Assembly: GCF_020037015.1 (NCBI RefSeq)
Contig: NZ_JAIQDE010000004.1
Location: forward strand, 310,001 to 374,000
Length of the DNA stretch: 64,000 nucleotides
DNA from: Corallococcus sp. AS-1-6
GTDB lineage: Bacteria; Myxococcota; Myxococcia; Myxococcales; Myxococcaceae
Direction: 5' to 3'
Below the pieces are notes generated by a model. It searched no databases and was not told where the DNA came from. It worked only from the letters and a program-made list of their open reading frames with translations. Both the position numbers and the translations under genes were made by a program. Positions 47,556 to 56,239 of the stretch are shown piece after piece; positions within the stretch are counted from its first letter, which is position 1; each line of letters starts with the position of its first letter.

Positions 47556-50273
47556 TTGCCCGAACTGCCACCCAGCGCGTATCCGGCCTTGTTCGAGCAC
47601 ACGCGAGACGGCGTGCTCGTCCTGGACCCGACCCTGCGGGTCGTGGCCGTGAACCGCGCCGCGGAGGCGCTGCTGGGCCCTCGTGACGTGTGGGTGGGGC
47701 AGCCCGTGGACGGCGTGCTGCCGGGCTGGACGCCCCCCCAGGTCTCATCGCCGGGTGAAGACGCTCCCCCGGAGACGGAGCTCCCGGTGGGCCCGGTGCG
47801 CTCCGTGCGGGTGCGGGCGGTGCCCCAGGACGGCGGCTGGCTCCTGCTGCTGCGGGGCCTGGACGTGGCCCAGGAGGCCGAGTCCATCCTCCGGCAGCAG
47901 AAGGAGTTCTTCGAGGCGGTGGTGCGCCACAGCCCGGTGGCCATCGTCACCATCAGCCGCGCCTTCGAGGTCCTGTCCTGGAACCCCGCCGCGGAGCGGC
48001 TCTTCGGGTACACGCCGTACGAGGCGCTGGGGCGCAACATCCTCAAGCTGGTGGCCAACGTGGACGACATCCGTCCGCAGGCCGAGGAGACGTCGCGCGA
48101 GGTGCTGCGCAAGGACCGCGTGCACGTCGTCACCAGGCGCGTGCGCAAGGACGGCACGGTGGTGGACGTGGAGCTGCGCGCCATGCCGGTGACGGTGTCC
48201 GGCCAGTCCATGGGCTTCATCGCCATCTACCACGACGTCACCGACCTCCAGCGGGCGCGCCAGTCCGCCGAGGACGCCAACCAGGCCAAGAGCCTGTTCC
48301 TGGCCACCGTGAGCCACGAGATCCGCACGCCGATGAACGCCATCATCGGCATGGCGGGGCTCCTGATGGACACGGCGCTCACGCCCGAGCAGCGCGACTT
48401 CGCGTCCACCATCCGCCAGAGCGGGGACGCGCTGTTGGGGCTGCTCAACGACATGCTGGACTTCTCCAAGATCGAAGCCGGCCGGGTCGAGCTGGAGCAG
48501 CAGCCCTTCAACCTGCGCCAGTGCGTGGAGTCCGTGCTGGACCTGCTCGCCATGCGCGCGAGCGAGAAGTCCCTGGACCTGGGCTACCACGTCACGGACG
48601 AGACGCCCGTCAGCGTGGTGGGCGACGGCGCGCGCCTGCGGCAGGTGCTGCTCAACCTGGTGGGCAACGCGGTGAAGTTCACCGAGCGCGGCGGGGTGTC
48701 CATCTCCGTGGACACGCCGCGCCAGCCGCTCGCGCCGGGCGGGCTCTTCGAGCTGCACTTCGCGGTGCAGGACACCGGCCTGGGCATCAGCGAGGCCGCG
48801 CGCGCGGGCCTCTTCCAGCCCTTCAACCAGTTGGATGAGTCCGTGTCGCGCCGCTACGGCGGCACGGGGCTGGGGCTGGCCATCAGCAAGCGGCTGGTGG
48901 AGGCGATGGGCGGGCGGCTGTGGATGGAGAGCGAGGGCGTGCCGGGCAAGGGCGCCACGTTCCACTTCACCTTCCAGGCGCGCGAGGCCCCTCGCGGCGG
49001 GGAGGCCCTGCGTCCGGACGCGCTCAAGCTGCACGGCCGGCGCGTGCTGGTGGTGGACGACAACGCCATCAACCGCAAGCTGCTGGGCCGCCAGTTGGCC
49101 GCGTGGGGGATGGCCATCGTGGAGGTGGGCTCCGGCGCGGAGGCGCTGTCCCGGCTGGAGTCCGGGGCCCGCTTCGACCTGGCCATCCTGGACCACCGCA
49201 TGCCGCTGATGGACGGCCCCACGCTGGCGGCGCACATCCGCCAGCAGCGCGACGCGCGCGAGCTGCCCCTCCTGCTGCTCACCTCGTACGATCAACGCGA
49301 CGCGCAGCCCCCCGGCCTCTTCACGGCGGTGCTGCCCCGGCCGGTGAAGGCGTCGCAGTTGCATGACGCGCTGATGACGTGCCTGGCGCAGGACCTCATC
49401 TCCGCCCGGCCCATGCCCGTCGTGCCCGCGCCCGCCACGCGCGAGCGCTCCGTGTTCAACACGCGCCCCGGCGAGCAGATGCCGCTGCGCATCCTGCTGG
49501 TGGAGGACAACCCCACCAACCAGAAGCTGGCGCTGCTGGTGCTGGAGCGGCTGGGCTACCCGGCGGACACCGCGAACAACGGGCGCGAGGGCCTGAACCT
49601 CCTGGCGCGCAAGCGCTACGACGTCGTGCTGATGGACGTCCAGATGCCGGAGCTGGACGGCCTGGCCACGACGCGCCAGTTGCGCCAGGACATGCCCGCC
49701 GGCGAGCAGCCGTGGGTCATCGCCATGACGGCCAACGCGATGACGGCGGACCGCCGCGAGTGCCTGGACGCGGGCATGGACGACTTCCTCAGCAAGCCCA
49801 TCCGCGTGGAGGAACTCATCTCCGCGCTGCGCCGCGCCTGGGAGCGCCTGCCGGGAAAGCCTGGGGGAGCCCCCGTCGTCCGCGCCCCGGAGGCCCCGCG
49901 CCTGGGCGCCCCGCGCATCCGCGGGCTGGACGCGAGCGCGTTGGAGCGGCTGTGGCAGTCGCTGGACGGGCAGGTGGAGCGGATGCTCCCGGAGCTCGTG
50001 GACACGGCGCTGGAGAGCATGCCCCGGCTGATGGACGACGCGCGGGGGGCGCTCGCGCGCGGTGAGCTGGAGAACCTGGCGCGCGCCGCGCACACGCTCA
50101 AGTCCAACGCGGCCTACTTCGGGGCGGCCATGCTGGAGTCGCTGTGCTGGGACATCGAGCAGCGCGCGGACGCCCGGGTGCTGGAGGGGCTGGAGCCGCT
50201 CGTCGCCCACTGCCAGGAGGCGCTGGAGGAGAGCCGCCGGCTCCTGGAGCAGCTCAAGGGCACCGTGGTGTAA
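47556..50273 (+). CDS. Hybrid sensor histidine kinase (PAS-PAS-HisKA-HATPase-REC-REC-HPt)
   Basis: A soluble phosphorelay protein of 905 residues. Two PAS domains (residues about 8-110 and 115-240) lead to HisKA with ATVSHEIRTPMNAIIG, the ATPase domain (NLVGNAVKF, DTGLGIS, GTGLGLAIS), two receiver domains (phospho-Asp in AILDHRMPLMDG and VVLMDVQMPELDG) and a C-terminal HPt domain with AAHTLKSNAAYFGA. All steps of a His-Asp-His relay are in one chain. The second receiver has a normal KP motif (LSKPI); in the first receiver LPRPVK replaces it. The TTG at 47556 follows GGAGGGGGAAG, so it is preferred over an upstream TTG at 47538. Confidence 0.92.
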   Translation: MPELPPSAYPALFEHTRDGVLVLDPTLRVVAVNRAAEALLGPRDVWVGQPVDGVLPGWTPPQVSSPGEDAPPETELPVGPVRSVRVRAVPQDGGWLLLLRGLDVAQEAESILRQQKEFFEAVVRHSPVAIVTISRAFEVLSWNPAAERLFGYTPYEALGRNILKLVANVDDIRPQAEETSREVLRKDRVHVVTRRVRKDGTVVDVELRAMPVTVSGQSMGFIAIYHDVTDLQRARQSAEDANQAKSLFLATVSHEIRTPMNAIIGMAGLLMDTALTPEQRDFASTIRQSGDALLGLLNDMLDFSKIEAGRVELEQQPFNLRQCVESVLDLLAMRASEKSLDLGYHVTDETPVSVVGDGARLRQVLLNLVGNAVKFTERGGVSISVDTPRQPLAPGGLFELHFAVQDTGLGISEAARAGLFQPFNQLDESVSRRYGGTGLGLAISKRLVEAMGGRLWMESEGVPGKGATFHFTFQAREAPRGGEALRPDALKLHGRRVLVVDDNAINRKLLGRQLAAWGMAIVEVGSGAEALSRLESGARFDLAILDHRMPLMDGPTLAAHIRQQRDARELPLLLLTSYDQRDAQPPGLFTAVLPRPVKASQLHDALMTCLAQDLISARPMPVVPAPATRERSVFNTRPGEQMPLRILLVEDNPTNQKLALLVLERLGYPADTANNGREGLNLLARKRYDVVLMDVQMPELDGLATTRQLRQDMPAGEQPWVIAMTANAMTADRRECLDAGMDDFLSKPIRVEELISALRRAWERLPGKPGGAPVVRAPEAPRLGAPRIRGLDASALERLWQSLDGQVERMLPELVDTALESMPRLMDDARGALARGELENLARAAHTLKSNAAYFGAAMLESLCWDIEQRADARVLEGLEPLVAHCQEALEESRRLLEQLKGTVV

Positions 50274-50279
50274 CGGGCC

Positions 50280-50304
50280 GCGGGCTGAAGCGCTTCAGGC
50301 CCGC
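50280..50304. terminator. Hairpin between convergent genes
   Basis: GCGGGC and TGAA pair with TTCA and GCCCGC, with one bulged G and a GCGC loop. It lies just after the hybrid-kinase stop and overlaps the last codons of the convergent Hsp70 gene. Confidence 0.5.
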
Positions 50305-51812
50305 TGGGGCGCGTTCGGGTCGCTGATGGTGAGCGGCTGCCGCTGGCCGTCCTTCGCGACGAGGCTGGCGGTGAGGGCGAAGTCCGGCCCCATGCGCAGC
50401 TCCAGCGTGGTGGGGCCCGGGTGCGCCACGCGCCAGTCCGGCTCGATGCGCACGGTGCCCAGCAGCTCGCGCTCCACGGTGGTGCGGTCCAGGGCCTCGA
50501 AGAGCGCCACCGGCACGGGGCCCGGCCAGGGCGGCAGCTCCAGGTCCACGGAGCGCGTGCCGGGCACGGGCGTGTTGGCGGGGAGCACCTCGTGCTGGCC
50601 GCCGCCGGGCACCATGGCGCCAATGGGCATGGGCACCACGTCCGACAGGCCGCTGATGCCGCGCGCCAGGTTGCGCCCCAGGATGGCCGCGCCCACGGCC
50701 ACGCCCAGCTCCGGGTGCACTTCTTTATCCGACGACAGCTTCTTGAAGTGGGACAGGCGCCTGCGGATGGCGGGCATGCGCGTCTGGCCGCCCACCATCA
50801 CCAGCTCGTCGATGGCGTCCGGCTTCAGGCCCGCCTTCTCCAGCACGTCGTCGCACGCGGCGGCGGTGCGCTCGATGAGCTGGAACACCATGGCCTCCAT
50901 CCGCTCGCGCGTCAGCGTGACGTTGAAGTCCACGAAGGCGCCGTCCTTCTGCGTGATGCAGGGGATGCGGATGGGGACGGACGCGCCGCTGGAGAGCGCC
51001 ATCTTCGCGGACTCGGCGGCGAACACCAGGCGCTGCATGACGACCTTGTTGCCGCGCAGGTCGATGCCGTGCTGCTTCTGGAAGTCGTCCACCAGCGCTT
51101 CCACGATGGCTTCGTCGAAGTTGGCGCCGCCGAGGAACGCGTCGCCGCCGGTGGCCAGCACCTTCACCACGCGGTTCTGCACGGACATGAGGGTGACGTC
51201 GAAGGTGCCGCCGCCCAGGTCGAACACCATCACCGTCTGCTCGGGGTTGCGCAGGTTGGCGTAGTAGAGCGCCGCGGCGGTGGGCTCGTTGACGATGGCG
51301 CGCACGCGCAGGCCCGCCTTCTCCGCGGCGCGGCGGATGGCCTCGCGCTGGCGGATGGAGGCGTGCGCGGGCACGGTGAGCACGCACTCCTGGAACGGGG
51401 CCCCGGCCGCGTGCGTGGCCAGCGTGTTGAGGTGCTTGAGGATGAAGTGCGCCACGTCGATGAGCGGCGTCACCTTCCCGTACACCTCCACGGCGGTGTA
51501 GCCGTCCGGGCCCTCCACCAGCTCGAAGGCGAAGCGGCCGCGGTGGCGGGCCACGTACTCGGACTGGAAGCGGCGGCCCAGGAAGCGCTTGGCGCCGAAG
51601 ACGGTGTGGCGCGGGTCGTCGATGATCTGCCGCCGCGCCGCCGGGCCGACGATGGCCTTGTCCCCCGCGTGGAACCACGCGATGGAGGGCAGGGTGAGGC
51701 TCTTGTCCGCGATGGGCACCACCCGCAGCTTGTTCGCCTTGTCGAAGAAGGCCGCCGCGGTGTTGGTGGTCCCGAAGTCGATGCCGAGGATGGGGGCGGC
51801 GCTCGTGCTCAT
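50295..51812 (-). CDS. Hsp70/DnaK-type protein, short form
   Basis: A 505-residue Hsp70-superfamily ATPase. The phosphate motifs are GIDFGTTNTAAAFF (residues about 9-22) and VMVFDLGGGTFDV, with connecting motif VNEPTAAALYYA and adenosine motif VMVGGQTRMPAIRRR. Residues about 370-505 form only a short beta domain; the helical lid and tail of DnaK (about 640 residues) are absent. It is therefore a specialised Hsp70, not the main chaperone. It lies 93 bases downstream of the DUF4956 gene on the same strand and may be the last member of the polyphosphate-type operon, but a separate promoter cannot be excluded. Confidence 0.92.
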   Translation of the reverse strand: MSTSAAPILGIDFGTTNTAAAFFDKANKLRVVPIADKSLTLPSIAWFHAGDKAIVGPAARRQIIDDPRHTVFGAKRFLGRRFQSEYVARHRGRFAFELVEGPDGYTAVEVYGKVTPLIDVAHFILKHLNTLATHAAGAPFQECVLTVPAHASIRQREAIRRAAEKAGLRVRAIVNEPTAAALYYANLRNPEQTVMVFDLGGGTFDVTLMSVQNRVVKVLATGGDAFLGGANFDEAIVEALVDDFQKQHGIDLRGNKVVMQRLVFAAESAKMALSSGASVPIRIPCITQKDGAFVDFNVTLTRERMEAMVFQLIERTAAACDDVLEKAGLKPDAIDELVMVGGQTRMPAIRRRLSHFKKLSSDKEVHPELGVAVGAAILGRNLARGISGLSDVVPMPIGAMVPGGGQHEVLPANTPVPGTRSVDLELPPWPGPVPVALFEALDRTTVERELLGTVRIEPDWRVAHPGPTTLELRMGPDFALTASLVAKDGQRQPLTISDPNAPQRA

Positions 51813-51905
51813 GTGAGGCCGCCATCCTCGCACGTCCCGCCGCGCCGGGGCACCTCCCGCGCGCCGTCGAGGCGGGGCACGAGGGCCTGGATGTGGAATC
51901 GGGAC

Positions 51906-52574
51906 CTACTCGGGGTCGATGGAGGCGGCGCGCACGCCGGGCAGCGCGCCGCGCAGCTTCTCCAACAGGAGGAAGGTGTCGGTGCGCTCCGGCACGGCCA
52001 GCTCCACCACGGCGGTGCCACCTGGGGTGGCGGTGGCCTGCTCCAGGGTGAGCACGCGCGAGTCGGGGTGCAACTGGCGCAGGGGAGGCAGGGCGGCGCC
52101 CAGGTCCTCCACGTCCAGGGACAGCTTCAGCCGCTGCGGGTGGCGCTGGAGGGTGGAGTCCAGCGCGAGCAGCACGGCGCCGAAGAACAGCGTGGCGCAC
52201 ACCGCGATGGGGAAGGCACCCAGGCCGCAGGCCATGCCCACGCCGATCATCACGAACATCACCGCCGCGTCGCGCGAGTCCTTGATGCCGGAGCGGAAGC
52301 GGATGAAGCCGCCCAGGCCCACCAGCCCGAAGGCGCGCGACATGCTGTCGCCAATCACGGTGGTCATCACCGCCCCGGCGATGGCGATGAGCAACTGGGT
52401 GTGCATGGTCTCCTGCGCCATCACCGGCGCGCGAGGCATCCACCGGCGCCAGGGCCGGAAGGCCAGCAGCGACCCCAGCACCAGCGCGAAGCCCAGCCGC
52501 TCGAACACCTCCAGGAGCGGCAGCCCGTGCACGGACGCCTGCGCGCCCGCGTTGAAGACCTCAAGCGACGCCAT
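51906..52574 (-). CDS. DUF4956 membrane protein (MgtC-like)
   Basis: A 222-residue inner-membrane protein with about four membrane segments (residues 18-140). The conserved stretch IGDSMSRAFGLVGLGGFIRF leads to RSGIKDSRDAAVMFVMIGVG, and a C-terminal soluble domain of about 80 residues looks ACT-like. This matches DUF4956, related to MgtC, a family found next to VTC polyphosphate polymerases and CotH proteins in other bacteria. It probably supplies the membrane part for the soluble VTC enzyme. The start overlaps the end of the kinase-repeat gene by 14 bases. Confidence 0.87.
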   Translation of the reverse strand: MASLEVFNAGAQASVHGLPLLEVFERLGFALVLGSLLAFRPWRRWMPRAPVMAQETMHTQLLIAIAGAVMTTVIGDSMSRAFGLVGLGGFIRFRSGIKDSRDAAVMFVMIGVGMACGLGAFPIAVCATLFFGAVLLALDSTLQRHPQRLKLSLDVEDLGAALPPLRQLHPDSRVLTLEQATATPGGTAVVELAVPERTDTFLLLEKLRGALPGVRAASIDPE

Positions 52575-54243
52575 GGCGAGGCTCCTGTTCCAACTGTGAG
52601 GCCGTCCGCGCCGCCTGGCGCAAGAGGGCGAAGTCGTGGGGATGGCGCTCCAGCAGCTCCAGCGTGAGGGCCTGCCCCCGCGCCGTCGTCGCGAGCAGGC
52701 CCAGGCTCTTCACGGTGGCGGAGGGCCACGTGTCCGCGAGCGCCGTGCGCAGCTTCCACGCGGCGGGCACGTCCATGCCGGTGAGCGAGTCCAGGACCTC
52801 CTCGCACGTCACTCCGAACGTCTCCCGCAGCCTCCACGCGGCGGGCACGTCCAGCCCGGTGAGCGAGCCGATGACCGCCTTGGGGGCGCGCGCCGCGTGC
52901 TGTTCACGCAGGGCCCAGGCGCGGGGGCTGTCCAGGCCCTCCAGCGAGCGCAGCACGGCGTCCGGTGCCACGGCCATCGCGCGCTCGCGCCACTCCCAGG
53001 CCCGCTCGCTGTCCACGCCCCGGAGCGAACGGCACAGCGCGCGCGCCACGCCCTCGTCCGCGAAGGCCGCGTCGCCGCCGCGCGAGGACAGCCACCGCCA
53101 GCGCTCGTCCCAGGCGCGGGGGCTGTCCAGTCCGGACAGCGACACCACCACCGGCTCCGGCGCGGCGCGTGACAGCCGGTCGCGCATGAGCCAGGCGCGC
53201 TCGGAATCCAGGCTGGTGAGCGACGCGGCCACGGCCTCCGGAGCCCGGGTCTCCCACCGCTCGCGCAGATGCCAGGCCGCTGGCGCATCGCTGGCACCGT
53301 CGGTGAGGGACTCGAGCACCTGTTCGGGCGCGGCGGCCTCCAGGCGGTGGCGCCACTCCCAGGCCGCGGGATGCGTGAGGCCGGAGAGCCCGTGCGCGAT
53401 GAGCTCCGGGCACCGCTCGGCCAGCAGCGCGCGGCGTGCCTCCACGTCCTGGCCCTCCAGGCCCGCGAGGAACCACGCGGCGAGGCCCGGCTCGTCCACG
53501 GTCCAGCCGTCCAGCCGGGCGAGGAACCGGCCGCGCGCCTCGGCGAGCGAGCGCACCGGGACCTTGGGCCGCGTCAGGCCCGCGGCGTGGAGCGGCGCTT
53601 CACCGCGGCGCACGCGCAGCACGTCCTCCACCAGCCGCGTCACCTGTTCCTCCAGGGGGACGTCGGTGTTGTCGATGATGCTCCAGCGCTCCGGGCTCGC
53701 GGCGGCCAGGGCGCGGTAGCCGGCGCGCAGGCGGGCCTGGAGGCCGGCGCCGGTGAGCCCCTTGCGCGACGGCGTGGAGCGATCCTTCGCCAGCAGCTTG
53801 GACGCGCGGCGGCGGGCGCGGGCGATGGCGGGGTCCACGTCGATGAGGAAGACGCGGTCCGGGTGCAGGCCGCGCTGGCAGGTGTCCAGCACGGACCGCA
53901 CCTCCGCCTCTGGCAGGCCCCGGCCGAAGCGGGCGAGCACTTCGGCGGTGTAGAGGAAGCGGTCGGCGATGACGACGTCGTGCTCCGCCAGCGCGGGCCG
54001 CGTCACCTCCTCCAGGAGCTGCGCCTCGCGCGCCGCGTACAGCAGCAGCTCCGCCACGGGCGTGAGCGCCAGGTGCAGCGGGTCGCGCGTGAAGCGCCGC
54101 AGCCCCTCCGACACGGGCGAGGCCAGCCGGCCATCCTCGCGCACGTGGCGCACGGTGAGCCCGGCCCGGCGCAGCTCGCGCGCCACGCGGTTGGACAGCG
54201 TCGTCTTGCCCGACCCGTCGATTCCCTCGAACACGATGAACAT
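52561..54243 (-). CDS. dTMP-kinase domain fused to 27-residue repeat domain
   Basis: A 560-residue protein. Residues 1-210 match thymidylate kinase: P-loop GIDGSGKTT (7-15), VIADRFLYTAEVLA with the D94-R95 motif, LIDVDP, and a lid-like basic stretch (RRRASKLLAKDR). Residues 279-515 hold about eight repeats of close to 27 residues with consensus PxAVxxSLxGLDSxRAWxxR, probably an alpha solenoid. I know no described protein with this fusion. It is translationally coupled upstream (TGATG with the barrel-protein stop) and overlaps the DUF4956 gene by 14 bases. It may act on nucleotides or polyphosphate for the VTC enzyme rather than be the cell's main Tmk. Thymidylate kinase activity itself is not proven. 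Confidence 0.88.
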   Translation of the reverse strand: MFIVFEGIDGSGKTTLSNRVARELRRAGLTVRHVREDGRLASPVSEGLRRFTRDPLHLALTPVAELLLYAAREAQLLEEVTRPALAEHDVVIADRFLYTAEVLARFGRGLPEAEVRSVLDTCQRGLHPDRVFLIDVDPAIARARRRASKLLAKDRSTPSRKGLTGAGLQARLRAGYRALAAASPERWSIIDNTDVPLEEQVTRLVEDVLRVRRGEAPLHAAGLTRPKVPVRSLAEARGRFLARLDGWTVDEPGLAAWFLAGLEGQDVEARRALLAERCPELIAHGLSGLTHPAAWEWRHRLEAAAPEQVLESLTDGASDAPAAWHLRERWETRAPEAVAASLTSLDSERAWLMRDRLSRAAPEPVVVSLSGLDSPRAWDERWRWLSSRGGDAAFADEGVARALCRSLRGVDSERAWEWRERAMAVAPDAVLRSLEGLDSPRAWALREQHAARAPKAVIGSLTGLDVPAAWRLRETFGVTCEEVLDSLTGMDVPAAWKLRTALADTWPSATVKSLGLLATTARGQALTLELLERHPHDFALLRQAARTASQLEQEPRHGVA

Positions 54244-55412
54244 CAGAAGGAGACCTCCATCTGCAGCAGCACGGCCTTGCGCGAGGCCAGGTTGTCCTCC
54301 AGGGCCGTGACGACGGCGGGCACGGCGTCGCCGGCCTCGCGCACCTCCGCCTGGGCCTGGAGGCGCCAGTGGCGGAACTGGCCCACGTTCAGGCCCGCGG
54401 CCCCCTCCCACACCCGGTCCTGGTGGAGGGTGCGGTCGGGGTCCAACACGGACAGCATCACGAAGGGCTCCACGAACAGCGCGCCCCTCGCGCCGCCGCC
54501 GATGCGCCAGCCGGTCAGCGCCCGCGCGGTGAGGAAGGGGCCCTCCAGGCCGGTGAGCACTTCGGTGCGGCCCACCAGCACCTCGCCCCAGGTGCGCAGC
54601 GCGCCGAGTCCCACGGGCAGCTCGTGCTGGACGTCCAGCCCCGCCGTCCAGCCCGTGTGCGAGCCCCCGTCGATGGAGCCCGCGGGCTGGAGGAGCGCGG
54701 ACGCGCCCAACTCCACGGTGCCCAGCGTGAGCGTTCCCCGGAAGGCGGGCACCACGCCCAGGCCCTTGGACAGGTCCACCTTGCCGGTGTCATGGCCCGT
54801 CTGCCACACGCCCGCGCGCAGCTTCAGGTCCACCGCGCAGTCCTTGCACTTCCACTCCAACTGGGCGCCGGGCCTGCGGCCGGTGAGCACCAGCGCGTCG
54901 CGCAGCACGTCCCGCATGAGGCCCCGGCGCACGAGCGGCAGCCACCGGGACGACTCCAGCTCGATGAGCGACAGGGGGACCTTGAACTGGCCCGCGCGGA
55001 GGGCGAAGCCGTGGGGCAGGTCCAGCCACGCGTACGCGTCCTTGAGGCCGTCCTGCACGTCGAACTCGACCACCGCCTTGAGCTTCTTCTTGAAGCGGTA
55101 GGTGGCCTCCAGGCGCGTCGCGGGCAAGGACAGTCGCCCGGACCAGACCTTGTCCGGGCGCGAGTCCACCGTCTCCCGCACCGACAGCCTGCCACCCACT
55201 TCGATGACCCCGGAGCCGGCGGGGAGCCGCACCGTGGGCGGTGGCACGTCCGAGCCCGTGTCGTCGCCTGGCGGTGGCGGCAATGGCTCGGCGGCGGGAG
55301 GCGGCTCCGGGAGCGACGGCGTCGTGCCCGCCGGAAGGGAGGGGTCGGCCTGCCCCGCGCTGGCGGACGCGCAGAACAGCAGGAAGGTCAGCAGCAGTCC
55401 GCGCGCGGGCAT
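54243..55412 (-). CDS. Exported beta-barrel/porin-like protein
   Basis: A 389-residue protein with a signal peptide (PARGLLLTFLLFCASASA) and a Pro-rich linker. From residue 80 onward alternating strands resemble phosphate-selective (OprO/P-type) porins: LRAGQFKVPLSLIELESSRWLP is close to the family segment, and the chain ends in Phe (LQMEVSF), as outer-membrane proteins do. Basic residues are frequent in strands. A GTG at 55475 overlapping the VTC stop (GTGA) is an alternative start, but would bury the signal peptide. It lies between VTC and the kinase-repeat gene. An anion or polyphosphate channel is inferred. Confidence 0.83.
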   Translation of the reverse strand: MPARGLLLTFLLFCASASAGQADPSLPAGTTPSLPEPPPAAEPLPPPPGDDTGSDVPPPTVRLPAGSGVIEVGGRLSVRETVDSRPDKVWSGRLSLPATRLEATYRFKKKLKAVVEFDVQDGLKDAYAWLDLPHGFALRAGQFKVPLSLIELESSRWLPLVRRGLMRDVLRDALVLTGRRPGAQLEWKCKDCAVDLKLRAGVWQTGHDTGKVDLSKGLGVVPAFRGTLTLGTVELGASALLQPAGSIDGGSHTGWTAGLDVQHELPVGLGALRTWGEVLVGRTEVLTGLEGPFLTARALTGWRIGGGARGALFVEPFVMLSVLDPDRTLHQDRVWEGAAGLNVGQFRHWRLQAQAEVREAGDAVPAVVTALEDNLASRKAVLLQMEVSF

Positions 55413-55471
55413 GGCACGGCCAGGAGGGGGGCGGAGTCTCGGTGGCACGGGAGGGGGATTCCTTCGGGGGT

Positions 55472-56239
55472 TCACTTCGTGGGGCGCGCGTCCTCCAGGA
55501 GCGCGCGCATGCCCTGCTCGAACTTCGAGGCGGCGGTCTCATGGGACGACAGCCCCCACAGCGCCTCCTCCAGCCAGGAGGGAGCGTCGCGCTTCCACTT
55601 CACCTCCACGACCGTCGCGGGCGGCGCCCGGCCCACGCGCCGCGCGGGGACCGCGAACGCGCCATCCGCTGTCGTGTCCGGCGGCAGGGCGAACACCAGG
55701 CCTTCATCCAGCGTGATGCGCACGTCGCAGGACACCGTGGCCAGCGTGGTGCGCCGGTACCACGCGGTGACCCGGGGCCGCACCGGCAAGAGGCTCGCCT
55801 GTCGCAAGAGCCGCGCGGCGGCGCCGTCCACCGGCAGGGGATGGCCGGTGAGCACCGCGCGGGCCTCCGCCTCCGTGACGGGCAGCCGGACCTTGGTGCG
55901 CCGCTCGCCATGGCTGCGCTTCAACTCCAGGACGCGCTTCCCGGTCAGCACCGGAGCCTCCGCGAGGTGGGCCGCGCCCGCGTACTCCCGCAGGCGCAGG
56001 CGCTCCGCCTGTCCCGAGTGGCACGTGCCCAGGAAGTCCAGGTCGTCGGTGTCCAGGTACGTCGTGCGCGTGTAGGCCACGGGCAGGCCCGGGTCGTAGA
56101 GGTGCCGGGACGTCCAGCCCTGGACGGCGCCCAGGAAGGACGCCAGCACCTCGCGCGGCGGTTGGAAGCGCCGCTCCCGGTCCTGCTCCGCGGCGGGCGC
56201 GGGCCTCTGCGCGTCCTGCACCCGGGCCGTCGCGGTCAT
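55472..56239 (-). CDS. VTC-domain polyphosphate polymerase
   Basis: A 255-residue soluble catalytic domain of the VTC/CYTH (tunnel-fold) group that makes polyphosphate from ATP. Basic tunnel residues expected from yeast Vtc4 are present in order: R82/R84 (RLRLREY), K107 (LELK), R156 (PRVTAWYRR), R174 (DVRITLD), E212/K214 (VVEVKWK) and K239 (SKFEQGM), plus TTYLDTDDLDF near residue 60. It has no SPX or membrane domain, so a membrane partner is needed, and DUF4956 fits. The ATG overlaps the CotH stop (ATGA). Confidence 0.93.
   Translation of the reverse strand: MTATARVQDAQRPAPAAEQDRERRFQPPREVLASFLGAVQGWTSRHLYDPGLPVAYTRTTYLDTDDLDFLGTCHSGQAERLRLREYAGAAHLAEAPVLTGKRVLELKRSHGERRTKVRLPVTEAEARAVLTGHPLPVDGAAARLLRQASLLPVRPRVTAWYRRTTLATVSCDVRITLDEGLVFALPPDTTADGAFAVPARRVGRAPPATVVEVKWKRDAPSWLEEALWGLSSHETAASKFEQGMRALLEDARPTK

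Noticed and set aside
46886-48226. Minus-strand open frame across the start of the hybrid kinase
   Set aside because: It is antisense to clear PAS and HisKA coding sequence and has Ser/Arg-rich low-complexity composition.
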